Notes: generated from the sequence alone by a model not told the origin. Positions 1 to 7,346 are shown, counted from the stretch's first letter. The stretch is 9,995 bases of DNA from Bryobacterales bacterium (GCA_025353235.1 JANXQZ010000986.1:1-9995); one strand, 5' to 3'. Numbers and translations: made by a program.

Positions 1-1
1 C

Positions 2-808
2 CCCGCGGTTGACCCGAATTCGGCAGCCATCATCAGGACCGCCATTCTTCCTTCTGCCAGGAAAGCGGCCTTCGCCAACGGCGACGACTGGGGCATCGGG
101 CTCGTGAGCGCTTCCGCATCCGACAAATTATACACCGTCCCCTGCTTGCTGTATTACTGCAATGGACCCGTCAGCTTCAGAATTCCGAAGGGCGCGACGC
201 CGACAACCGGGTCCGACCACCATCTGGTGGTGATCGACGGCAAGAAGGAACTGGACATGTGGGCCGCATCCTACGAAGCAGGGAGCGACATTTGGTCTGC
301 GGGAGGTCGCTTCATCGGCGACTTGTACGGGTGGGGCGCGAATGTTGCGCCGGGGCAGCACGGCGGAGGCGCAGTAGCTGCAGGTTTCTCGGCGATGGGC
401 GGGGTGGTCCGGCCGGAGGAAATCGGGCAAGGACACATCGACCATGCCCTCAGCGTCACGGTTCCGAAGCCGCGTACCGGCTACGTCGGACCGGCAACCG
501 CGACTGACGGCACAAACAAGGACCCGAATTCGATCCCCGAAGGCGCGCATATCCAGCTCGACCCGAGCTTCAATGTCGCAGTACAGGCTTGGCCAGCATG
601 GGAAAAAGTCCTAGCCAGGGCGCTGCAGACCTATGGGGCGTATGTCTCCGATACTGGCGGGACCGTGGCGTTTTATGGCCAGACGGATGTGAACCATGGA
701 AATCAGACCTGGTTAAGCGTGGGCGTTCCGAAAAATCCGTATCTTGCGAATCTGCCCTGGAATCGCATGCGGGTTCTGAATTTAAAAGCCGTTCCCAAGT
801 ATCCCTGA
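2..808 (+). CDS. Conserved protein of unknown function (5'-truncated by window edge)
   Basis: The frame is open from the first bases of the window to the TGA at 806-808, so at least 268 residues of the C-terminal part are present and the true start lies upstream. The GTG at 104 is only an internal codon: residues before it (VDPNSAAII, then DDWGIGL) read like the rest of the protein. Visible features are a DHHLVVID strand, a long Gly-rich stretch (GGRFIGDLYGWGANV), GHIDHAL, a hydrophilic linker, LDPSF, and a late ALQTYGAYVSDTGG segment. From memory this order (Asp-Pro-Asn-Ser near the start, a His-Ala-Leu block, then ALQ-YG-D-GG) recurs in secreted proteins of unknown function in Actinobacteria and Acidobacteriota. 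I cannot name a family or activity. No signal peptide can be judged because the N-terminus is missing. It converges on the minus-strand tRNA gene 53 bases downstream. Confidence 0.8.
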   Translation, partial: PAVDPNSAAIIRTAILPSARKAAFANGDDWGIGLVSASASDKLYTVPCLLYYCNGPVSFRIPKGATPTTGSDHHLVVIDGKKELDMWAASYEAGSDIWSAGGRFIGDLYGWGANVAPGQHGGGAVAAGFSAMGGVVRPEEIGQGHIDHALSVTVPKPRTGYVGPATATDGTNKDPNSIPEGAHIQLDPSFNVAVQAWPAWEKVLARALQTYGAYVSDTGGTVAFYGQTDVNHGNQTWLSVGVPKNPYLANLPWNRMRVLNLKAVPKYP

Positions 809-861
809 TCGCCCGCAGTACGCGTGCCTAGAGAAAGAGTCTTTTTAGGATGCAGGAAAGA
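809..861. other. Convergent gap between the unknown gene and tRNA-Asp
   Basis: This short spacer separates the stop of the upstream plus-strand gene from the 3' end of the minus-strand tRNA. A weak imperfect hairpin can be drawn between CCTA (827-830) and TAGG (846-849), with AAAG/CTTT inside it. The T-run lies inside the stem rather than after it, so I do not call a terminator. Confidence 0.35.
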
Positions 862-938
<77 letters not shown>

Positions 939-1096
939 GAATTGCTCAAACGTCAGGTGATATTAATTTAGCACATCAGAATTGCAATGTGCTGACCGCG
1001 ACGATATCCCGTTGAAGGGCGACGCCGAGAGATGGCCGTGGCTTGTTCAGCGACATCAAACTGGGGTACCAGACGTTGAAGGTACCGGTTGGAGAT
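939..1096. other. Spacer between tRNA-Asp and the peptidase gene
   Basis: This 158-base spacer holds the putative tRNA promoter and a 6-bp inverted repeat, GCACAT (971-976) and ATGTGC (987-992), that overlaps the -35 box by one base. No coding frame with a credible start was found. A 61-codon minus frame that starts inside the peptidase gene and ends here has no recognisable content. No T-rich terminator for the peptidase gene is evident. Confidence 0.5.
960..987 (-). promoter_or_regulatory. Putative sigma-70-type promoter of tRNA-Asp
   Basis: On the minus strand a -35-like TTGCAA (982-987) and a -10-like TAATAT (960-965) are separated by 16 bases, each matching consensus at 4 of 6 positions. 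The -10 ends 21 bases before the tRNA, giving a short leader. The position is right, but the match is only moderate and is inferred by eye. Confidence 0.4.
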
Positions 1097-2713
1097 CTAA
1101 CGAATGTTGTCTTTAAATGCGAAGACAGGATCAACGTCCACCGGTACATCCTTCGCCGCATCCAGTGCCGACTTTAAACCCGCTGGCATCTTGTCATATT
1201 TCTTAAACCACGCCTCGGCCCGCGCTGAATCGCCCGTAGCCTCCTGTTGCAACAGCTCCTTGGCCAACATTTGGAGTACAGCCGGAATGCGTGCGAAGTC
1301 GATCGCATACCGCCCTCCTCGTTCCGCCACCGCCTTCTGCTCGGTCAAGTAATTGAACTCCATCATCTCCGCGCGTCCGTGCGCTTCCGCAATCCCGTAA
1401 CGCAACGTGCGGAAGATGCCAGCAACGTAGGACGCGTAATATTCCTCCGCCCGCGACTTGGACAGAGCACCGTGATCCATCAGCCACGCTAATCCAAACA
1501 TTCCGACCACGTCCGCCTTCGCCTCTTCCAGCGCCGCATATACGGGACCGATCGCTTCGCGAATGTCGAGCTCTTTCTCCTTCGCACGCGAGTACGCGGG
1601 ACCCAACCCATGGCAAATCTCATGCAACACGACAGCCGCGAGATAACCCTCTGCCGACGCCTTTGCCGCCTGATCCGCAGTCATCAAATACTTGGCAAGA
1701 GGCAGCACGACATAGCTGACCCGGGCGTCCATAAAATTCTTAAAGAAGATTTTCTTGGTTCCTTTAGCGGCATGGATGCGCGGATCGTTGGGCAGATTGT
1801 CAGCAACAGCTTGGTAGCCGTGGCGCAGATCGCCCGCTCTGAAAGGCGTGTCCATCACCTCCATCGGAGTAAGATGGCCGCGCTTGGAGGGGCGATCCCT
1901 GGCAGCCAGCGGAAGCGCATCCTGAATGTCGGGAACGTACTTCTGATAGAGATCGAGCTTGCGGCTCTCCTGCTCATTCCGGATCAGAACAGCGGCTTCA
2001 AACGAAGTCTTTACCCCTAGGACATCGTCCAGATAAGTCTCGTTCGGGGCCAGGATCACGTCGATCTTCGGTGCGCTCACGTCCACCCAAGCCGCGTCGC
2101 TCTCATAGTAGTCGTCCCGAAGCAAGGCGCTCGCTCTCAGCCGCAGGTAACTCGCGAAAGCGGGATCTTCGCTGAGATCGGCGGCTTCCAGCAAAAGCTT
2201 CGAAGCGGGCTCCAGAAATTCCCTGTATTCGGCTCGAAAAGGGATCGCATCCAGACGCTCACCCTTCCAGCGCAGCACGGTATACGGGCTATAGATTTGG
2301 GCCTTCTGCTCAGGGTGCTGCTTGACGTATTGTTCGATGCGCTCGCGCGTGAGACCCTTCGGATAGATGTTCCGACCTGGAGGAAGCGGCTCAGCGCCGA
2401 CGAACGGCTTGTTCTCCTCCACCAAGTCGAAGCGGCTGCCGTAGATCGTCAGCAGACGCTTCAGCTTCGGGTCTCTGGTCTTCAGGTAGAGATCGAGAGC
2501 TTCCGGATCGTTTTGCCGCCAGTAGATGCGCTCCATCTGGCGCGCAGCGTCCACCAGCTTCTCCACCAGCTTGCGCTCGCGCAGAGTTAATCCAGTGGCA
2601 TTGAACGGCATGTCCACTGGCTTCCACTTGGCTAGGCGAGCATCGAGAGTTGCCGTCTGCGCGGCAGCCGAGTGTGGGCAAGCAAAGATAAGCACGAGAA
2701 GCAGCCAGATCAT
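1097..2713 (-). CDS. Exported M49-type (dipeptidyl-peptidase III-like) zinc metallopeptidase
   Basis: This 538-residue protein starts at the ATG at 2713. Residues 1-18 are hydrophobic and end in HSAAAQ, a likely Sec signal, so the enzyme probably acts in the periplasm. IFAC at residues 9-12 could be an imperfect lipobox. The zinc site reads H364-E-I-C-H368 followed by GLGP, and E396-E-A-K-A-D401 supplies the second glutamate motif. The pair of motifs is characteristic of family M49, which removes dipeptides from peptide N-termini. Classical members have a six-residue HExxxH, whereas some bacterial ones have HExxH as here. The length fits compact bacterial members. An in-frame TTG at 2770 would add 19 residues before the hydrophobic segment and bury the signal, so I reject it. 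No strong Shine-Dalgarno precedes 2713; GGAG lies about 15 bases upstream. The gene is transcribed away from the esterases and appears monocistronic. The substrate is unknown. Confidence 0.85.
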   Translation of the reverse strand: MIWLLLVLIFACPHSAAAQTATLDARLAKWKPVDMPFNATGLTLRERKLVEKLVDAARQMERIYWRQNDPEALDLYLKTRDPKLKRLLTIYGSRFDLVEENKPFVGAEPLPPGRNIYPKGLTRERIEQYVKQHPEQKAQIYSPYTVLRWKGERLDAIPFRAEYREFLEPASKLLLEAADLSEDPAFASYLRLRASALLRDDYYESDAAWVDVSAPKIDVILAPNETYLDDVLGVKTSFEAAVLIRNEQESRKLDLYQKYVPDIQDALPLAARDRPSKRGHLTPMEVMDTPFRAGDLRHGYQAVADNLPNDPRIHAAKGTKKIFFKNFMDARVSYVVLPLAKYLMTADQAAKASAEGYLAAVVLHEICHGLGPAYSRAKEKELDIREAIGPVYAALEEAKADVVGMFGLAWLMDHGALSKSRAEEYYASYVAGIFRTLRYGIAEAHGRAEMMEFNYLTEQKAVAERGGRYAIDFARIPAVLQMLAKELLQQEATGDSARAEAWFKKYDKMPAGLKSALDAAKDVPVDVDPVFAFKDNIR

Positions 2714-2798
2714 CGCTTCATTGTAAAGCTCCGCACTTCCTGGGCGACGGCAAGCCGGAGGACAACGCAACTGCTACCCAAAGCTATGCTAATGCTAT
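2714..2798. promoter_or_regulatory. Divergent intergenic region (peptidase / esterase pair)
   Basis: These 85 bases must carry the promoters of both divergent genes. On the plus side a -10-like TATGCT (2785-2790) lies only 8 bases before the esterase ATG. A possible -35-like AGGACA (2759-2764) is 20 bases further upstream, which is too far for a good match. No Shine-Dalgarno is seen for the esterase. Assignments here are weak. Confidence 0.3.
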
Positions 2799-4010
2799 AT
2801 GTGTTCCAAAGCGCTGGCATTAGCGGCACTTCTGAATCTTTCGGCCACGTACGCTTTTGCCGATCCAATGCGGTTTACCTTCGGATCGGGCGACCCTCGT
2901 CCCCCGTACACGTCCGAACGCGGTTCCGGATTTGAGCCCATGCCCGGCGCAACACCTGATTCCGCATTCTACTTTTCAGTGGCGGTTCCTGAAGGGAACT
3001 ATCGCGTTACCGTCTTGCTCGGGGACGAGACACGCGAAGCTCGGACCACCGTTAAAGCGGAGCTGCGCCGTCTCATGGTCGAAAACGCCATCACCGCACC
3101 GGGCCAAATCCTGCGCAAGACTTTCCTCGTGAATGTCCGAACACCTGAAATCGCCGGCGGGGGCGCGGTAAACCTGAAGGAGCGCGAGAAGACTACGGAA
3201 ACCTGGGCCTGGGATGATCGGCTAACTCTCGAATTCAACGGCAGCCATCCGGCAGTGCGCGAAATATCGATTGAACCTGTGAACGATGTCCCGACGGTTT
3301 TCATCGCAGGCGATTCTACATCGACGGACCAGCCGAGAGAGCCGTTCAATAGCTGGGGTCAGATGATTACACGCTTTTTCGATGACAAAGTAGTGGTTGC
3401 CAATCATGGCGAGTCGGGCGAATCGTTGCGCTCGTTCCTAGGAGAGAATCGCTTCGCGAAGATCCTTAGCGTTATTCGGCCGGGAGATTATCTGTTCATC
3501 CAAATGGGGCACAACGATCAGAAGGACAAGTTGCCCGGAGCCGGTGCTTTCACCAGCTATAGCGCGTTTCTCAAGCAGATGATAGCGGGAGTCCGGGAGC
3601 ACAGCGCGATCCCTGTCTTGCTCACTCCGGTGCAGCGGCTTACCTTTGATCCGGAAGGCCGAATTACGAACTCGCTGGGCGATTTTCCCGACGCGGTTCG
3701 GCGTGTCGCTCGCGAGGAGGAAGTCACTCTGATCGATTTGAATGCAATGAGCAAGACTCTGTACGAGGCGATCGGCCCCGCGCACGGCCCGGAGGCGTTT
3801 GCACCGGGCGATGCCACCCATCATAATAACTACGGAAGCTATGAGCTGGCCCGCTGCGTAGTGGAAGGCATTCGGAAAAGCAAGCTGGAACTGCGCAAGG
3901 ATCTCGCGCGTGACGTGCCACAGTTCGACCCGGCGCATCCCGATTCGAGAGAGGATTTCGCGGTGCCTGCGAGCCCATCCTCATCCAGTTTGAAACCTTA
4001 TGGAAATTAG
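2799..4010 (+). CDS. Rhamnogalacturonan acetylesterase (SGNH/CE12) with N-terminal beta-sandwich domain
   Basis: This secreted esterase is predicted to remove acetyl groups from the rhamnogalacturonan I backbone of pectin, exposing it to lyases. The 403 residues comprise a Sec signal (1-21, cleavage after AFA), a galactose-binding-like domain (about 22-160; FTFGSG, YFSVAVPEGNYRVTVLLG, VKAELRRLMVE, LTLEFNG), and an SGNH hydrolase domain. Block I is G171-D172-S173 with Ser173 as nucleophile, block II is the glycine of GESGESLRSF, block III is G237-H-N239-D, and block V is D338-A-T-H341. All catalytic positions are intact. The architecture matches bacterial YesT/YxiM-type CE12 proteins, which exceed 380 residues. 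The ATG at 2799 is the first start after an in-frame stop and begins the signal peptide, but has no visible Shine-Dalgarno. It overlaps the next esterase gene by 11 bases. Confidence in the fold is high. The substrate is inferred from family. Confidence 0.88.
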   Translation: MCSKALALAALLNLSATYAFADPMRFTFGSGDPRPPYTSERGSGFEPMPGATPDSAFYFSVAVPEGNYRVTVLLGDETREARTTVKAELRRLMVENAITAPGQILRKTFLVNVRTPEIAGGGAVNLKEREKTTETWAWDDRLTLEFNGSHPAVREISIEPVNDVPTVFIAGDSTSTDQPREPFNSWGQMITRFFDDKVVVANHGESGESLRSFLGENRFAKILSVIRPGDYLFIQMGHNDQKDKLPGAGAFTSYSAFLKQMIAGVREHSAIPVLLTPVQRLTFDPEGRITNSLGDFPDAVRRVAREEEVTLIDLNAMSKTLYEAIGPAHGPEAFAPGDATHHNNYGSYELARCVVEGIRKSKLELRKDLARDVPQFDPAHPDSREDFAVPASPSSSSLKPYGN

Positions 4011-4806
4011 CCGAAGATTGTTCGCGACCCTTCCCATGCTAGGCATTACCCGCGTTTGGGCGCAGGATCTACCCTCGCTGATCCTGATCGGCGACTCCAC
4101 GGTCCGCAATGGAAGGGGCGATGGAGCAAACGGCCAGTGGGGTTGGGGCGAACCCCTGGCGCAATACTTCAACCCTGCCAAGATCAAGGTGATCAACAGG
4201 GCACTAGGCGGACGAAGCAGCCGCACATACTATACGGGCGGACAGTGGGAGCAGGTGCTGACCTTGCTCGCTAGCGGCGACGTGGTCATGATGCAATTCG
4301 GACACAATGACGGCGGTGCTCCCGACGAGCCCACCCGCGCGCGCGGTTCCCTGCCCGGCATCGGCGATGAAATACGCGAGATCGATAATCCACTCACGAA
4401 GAAACACGAAGTTGTGCATACCTATGGTTGGTACCTGGATCAGTTCGTAACGGAAACGAAAGCGAAGGGTGCTACGGCGGTGGTTTGTTCGCCGATCCCG
4501 CGCAAGATCTGGAAAGAGGGCAGTGTAGTCCGATCCAAAGATAGCTATGGCGGCTGGGCCGCCGAAGTAGCTCTGCTGGAAAAAGTAGCCTTTTTGGACC
4601 TGAATGAGCTCGTAGCCAAGCGCTACGAGGAACTCGGCCCGGAGAAGGTAGAGCCGCTCTTCGCCGACGAGCATACGCACACTACCCGAGCAGGCGCAGA
4701 GCTAAATGCGGCTTGGGTGATTCACGGTCTCGCGCAGTTGAGACCGAACCCGCTAGCAGCCTACTTGGTGGATTCGGCTTTGGCGATTTCGACAGCAAAG
4801 GCGTAA
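4000..4806 (+). CDS. Second SGNH-type rhamnogalacturonan acetylesterase, Tat-like signal
   Basis: This 268-residue protein is a single-domain SGNH esterase, probably CE12, and a paralogue of the upstream gene without its beta-sandwich domain. The N-terminus ISRRLFATLPMLGITRVWAQ contains SRRxF followed by a modest hydrophobic stretch, suggesting Tat export. Block I is G31-D32-S33 (nucleophile), block II is ALGGRSSRTYY, block III is G101-H102-N103-D104, and the C-terminal block is D223-E-H-T-H227 followed by TRAGAELNA. In related enzymes this block usually reads D-x-T-H-T, which here places Glu224 at the Asp position with Asp223 beside it. The ATG at 4000 lies inside the last codons of the upstream gene, with no Shine-Dalgarno of its own, so translation is probably coupled. 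Both enzymes likely act on acetylated pectin outside the cytoplasm. An acetyl-xylan or other carbohydrate esterase is the main alternative. Confidence 0.86.
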   Translation: MEISRRLFATLPMLGITRVWAQDLPSLILIGDSTVRNGRGDGANGQWGWGEPLAQYFNPAKIKVINRALGGRSSRTYYTGGQWEQVLTLLASGDVVMMQFGHNDGGAPDEPTRARGSLPGIGDEIREIDNPLTKKHEVVHTYGWYLDQFVTETKAKGATAVVCSPIPRKIWKEGSVVRSKDSYGGWAAEVALLEKVAFLDLNELVAKRYEELGPEKVEPLFADEHTHTTRAGAELNAAWVIHGLAQLRPNPLAAYLVDSALAISTAKA

Positions 4807-5010
4807 GTCGTATTCGCGCAAATCACAGAGGCGCTTAGCGTTAACTGTAACTGGGACGCCGCGACATAAGAAGTATGTTACCCTCGTGAAGGACTGTCCC
4901 GAGCCCTTCCCTGCCGATTTGCCGGTCTCTTCCGAACAGACAGCACTTGGTCTGCCCGAAACGCTGCTGGGCTCCAGGACTCGAATTAAAGGAACTTTTA
5001 CAACCGATCC
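4807..5010 (+). promoter_or_regulatory. mreB upstream region: probable operon promoter and structured leader
   Basis: These 204 bases precede the rod-shape operon. No coding frame is recognised. A/T-richer sequence around 4840-4880 (TTAACT, CATAAG, TATGTT) is the likeliest promoter area, but no pair of boxes with good spacing stands out. Downstream, GTCC-C-GAGCCC (4896-4906) can pair with GGGCTC-CA-GGAC (4969-4980), enclosing a small hairpin CAGAC/GTCTG (4937-4941 and 4950-4954). A purine-rich AAAGGAA (4988-4994) is the only Shine-Dalgarno candidate, about 17 bases from the mreB ATG. Confidence 0.35.
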
Positions 5011-6036
5011 ATGAACATTCGCTCTCTTTTCAGCCTGTTTTCATCGGACCTGGCCATCGATCTGGGGACCGCCAACACTCTCGTCTTCGCTAAGGGCAAA
5101 GGCATTGTGGTTAATGAGCCGTCCATCGTGGCGATTAACAAGAATACCGGCGAAGTGGAAGCGGTCGGAAAAGAAGCCAAGGAAATGCTGGGGCGCACGC
5201 CCGGCAACATCGTCGCCATCCGTCCCATGAAAGACGGCGTCATCGCCGATTTCAAAGTCACCGAGCGCATGCTGAATTACTTTATTCAGAAAGCGCACGG
5301 ACGCAAGGTTCTCGTTCATCCCCGCATCGTCATCGGAGTCCCGAGCGAAATCACGCAGGTCGAAAAACGCGCCGTAATCGATTCCGCCTACCGCGCGAAA
5401 GCGAGCGAAGTGCATCTGGTGGAGCAAGCCATGGTAGCGGCCATTGGCGCGGGATTGCCCGTCACCGAGCCCTCTGGAAACATGGTGGTCGACATCGGGG
5501 GCGGCACCACCGACGTAGCCGTTATTTCGCTTTCCGGCATCGTTTATTCGCGTTCCGTTCGCGTAGCTGGAAACGAGATGGACGACGCCATCATGCAGTT
5601 CTTAAAGCGCAAGTACAACCTGCTGATCGGCGAGCGAACGGCCGAAGCGGTGAAAATTACGGTGGGGTCGGCTTATCCTTTGGACAAACCGATCACGATG
5701 GAGATCAAGGGTCGCAACTTGATCGAAGGCGTGCCCAAGACCGTTACCATCGACGACAGCGAAATTCGAGAAGCGCTGGGCGAGTGCGTGGCCACCATCA
5801 TGAATGCGATTCGGGTGGCGCTGGAACGAACTCCGCCTGAACTGAGCGCCGATATCAGCGACCGCGGAATCGTTCTTACTGGCGGCGGGGCCATGCTGAA
5901 AAATTTGGATAAACGAATTCGCGAGGAGACGGGATTGCCGGTTTCCATCGCTGAAGATCCTCTGGCAAGCGTGGTGCTGGGTACTGGAAAGATGCTGACC
6001 GATTTTAAGCTCCTCCGTCGCGTGGCTATCGAGTAG
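5011..6036 (+). CDS. mreB: Rod shape-determining actin-like ATPase MreB
   Basis: MreB polymerises into antiparallel filaments under the inner membrane and positions the elongation machinery (MreCD, RodA, PBP2). The 341 residues match the family's usual 335-350. The ATP-binding motifs of the actin/Hsp70 fold are all present: phosphate-1 D17-L-G-T-A-N22, phosphate-2 D161-I-G-G-G-T-T-D168, and the adenosine motif T290-G-G-G-A294. The N-terminus (RSLFSLFSSDLAIDLGTANTLVF) has the hydrophobic/amphipathic lead that anchors MreB to the membrane. The start is fixed by this conserved N-terminus; no other start fits, even though the Shine-Dalgarno spacing is long. It is the first gene of the cluster, 24 bases before mreC. 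Nothing in the sequence suggests a divergent or degenerate copy. Confidence 0.98.
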   Translation: MNIRSLFSLFSSDLAIDLGTANTLVFAKGKGIVVNEPSIVAINKNTGEVEAVGKEAKEMLGRTPGNIVAIRPMKDGVIADFKVTERMLNYFIQKAHGRKVLVHPRIVIGVPSEITQVEKRAVIDSAYRAKASEVHLVEQAMVAAIGAGLPVTEPSGNMVVDIGGGTTDVAVISLSGIVYSRSVRVAGNEMDDAIMQFLKRKYNLLIGERTAEAVKITVGSAYPLDKPITMEIKGRNLIEGVPKTVTIDDSEIREALGECVATIMNAIRVALERTPPELSADISDRGIVLTGGGAMLKNLDKRIREETGLPVSIAEDPLASVVLGTGKMLTDFKLLRRVAIE

Positions 6037-6060
6037 GTCCGTCCGGCCTGCAGGGCTGCT

Positions 6061-7326
6061 ATGGAGTTTTTACTTAACCGCTATAGAAACCTCACAGTGC
6101 TGCTGGTTGTCGTTGCGGCACAGCTTTTGCTGATCGCCTACCAAGTGAAAACCAGCAAGGATGTCCCGTTGCTGCGCCTCTGGGCCGTGACTGCGGTCAC
6201 ACCCGTAGAACGAATTTTGGAAGTAGTAAGAAGAAACACCTGGGGCTTCGTCGAAGACTACTTCGTCCTGATCAACACGCGCTCCCAGAACGATAAGCTG
6301 CGGAAAGAAGTCGGGCAGTTAAAGCTCGACAATCAATATCTGCGAACGGAACTCTCCACCGCCGACCGCGCTCGAGCGCTGAGCGTATTTCAATCCCGAG
6401 CACCTTCGAAAACGCTGGCTGCGCGGATCATCGGAAACGGCACAGGAGCAAACTCCAAGGTCGTATTTGTCGACCGAGGATCCGGCAGCGGCGTGGAAGG
6501 CGGCATGGCCGTAGTTACCCCGGATGGAATCGTAGGCAAAGTGGTGGCGGCCTATCCGACCGCGTCGCTAGTGCTGCTAATCACCGACGTCAATTTCGGC
6601 GCTGGCGTAATCTCTCAGAAAAATCGCGTCCACGGTACGCTGAAGGGGCAGGGGCACGACGGCACGGTGCTGGTTGATTACATTCAGAACGAAGAAAAGA
6701 TTGAGATCGGGGAGTGGTTTTACACCTCGGGCGACGATCGCATTTTCCCCAAGGGCTTTCCGGTTGGGCAGGTTACCGCTGTGCGCAGCGGACGGAACTT
6801 GAAAGAAATCTACGTCACGCCAAGCGGATTTCAAGGGGGCCTTGAGGAAGTCCTGATCGTTCTCGAATCCGTACATCAGCCAATTCCGGATGTGGAAATA
6901 TCGAGTCCCGGCATCAAGCTCACGGCTCCCCCGCCAGAATCGCAGGAAAATCCAGCGAGTTCCCAAACGTCGGGCATGTTCACCACCGATGCGGATCGAT
7001 TGAAGGATCAGTACAAGCAGGTAGGCGAGGCTCAGCACCATGCCTACGGGCAGAATCCATACACGTCCACACCTCCCGATTTCAGCAAGCTACCCGGACT
7101 GCGCGAAGCTCAGCCGCCTGCAGCAGTCGCGGTGCCCAAGGTCAAACCAGCGATGGACAACCCGGGCCCGCCGCCTGCGCCTACGCCTAGGCCGAAACCG
7201 GTCGCGCCCCTGTTGATTACCGATCCAACCGACGCCGATCCAAATGAGCCCGTGCTCGCCGCGCCGCCTCGCAGGGAGCCCAAATTGGACGAGTTCGGTC
7301 AGCCTAAGCAGCCAAGAAAGCCATGA
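6061..7326 (+). CDS. mreC: Rod shape-determining protein MreC with extended proline-rich C-terminus
   Basis: MreC is the bitopic periplasmic scaffold that links MreB/MreD to PBP2 and activates it. The sequence shows a transmembrane helix near residues 10-28 (LTVLLVVVAAQLLLIAYQV), a coiled coil around 74-108 (NDKLRKEVGQLKLDNQYLRTEL), then the double beta-barrel core. Core landmarks are ARIIGNG, VFVDRGS, GGMAVVTPDGIVGKV, TSGDDRIFPKGFPVGQV, and a final EEVLIVLE. The core ends near residue 270. A further 150 residues form a low-complexity, proline-rich tail (PGPPPAPTPRPKP near 368-380), making the protein 421 residues against a typical 270-350. CAGGG lies 5 bases before the ATG. The TGA stop overlaps an ATG as ATGA at 7323-7326. 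The tail is in the periplasm by topology and probably disordered; its role is unknown. Confidence 0.96.
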   Translation: MEFLLNRYRNLTVLLVVVAAQLLLIAYQVKTSKDVPLLRLWAVTAVTPVERILEVVRRNTWGFVEDYFVLINTRSQNDKLRKEVGQLKLDNQYLRTELSTADRARALSVFQSRAPSKTLAARIIGNGTGANSKVVFVDRGSGSGVEGGMAVVTPDGIVGKVVAAYPTASLVLLITDVNFGAGVISQKNRVHGTLKGQGHDGTVLVDYIQNEEKIEIGEWFYTSGDDRIFPKGFPVGQVTAVRSGRNLKEIYVTPSGFQGGLEEVLIVLESVHQPIPDVEISSPGIKLTAPPPESQENPASSQTSGMFTTDADRLKDQYKQVGEAQHHAYGQNPYTSTPPDFSKLPGLREAQPPAAVAVPKVKPAMDNPGPPPAPTPRPKPVAPLLITDPTDADPNEPVLAAPPRREPKLDEFGQPKQPRKP

Positions 7327-7346
7327 ACAAGGGTTGCTTCGTTGCC

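Noticed and set aside
128..550. 140-codon minus-strand frame
   Set aside because: It lies wholly antisense to the unknown gene. The composition is Arg/Cys-rich, as expected of a shadow frame, and no motif is seen.
827..849. Rho-independent terminator between the unknown gene and tRNA-Asp
   Set aside because: The stem is short, interrupted and A/T-rich, and its T-run sits within the stem instead of after it.
2714..2770. Upstream TTG start for the M49 peptidase
   Set aside because: It would place 19 polar residues before the hydrophobic signal. The ATG at 2713 starts directly at the signal segment.
3438..3938. 166-codon minus-strand frame inside the first esterase
   Set aside because: It is antisense to intact SGNH catalytic motifs and has no recognisable domain or start signal.
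4204..4680. 158-codon minus-strand frame inside the second esterase
   Set aside because: It is antisense to a gene with complete family motifs, and the sense strand explains the region.
6577..7041. 154-codon minus-strand frame inside mreC
   Set aside because: It is a shadow of the MreC beta-barrel coding sequence, with no supporting motif.
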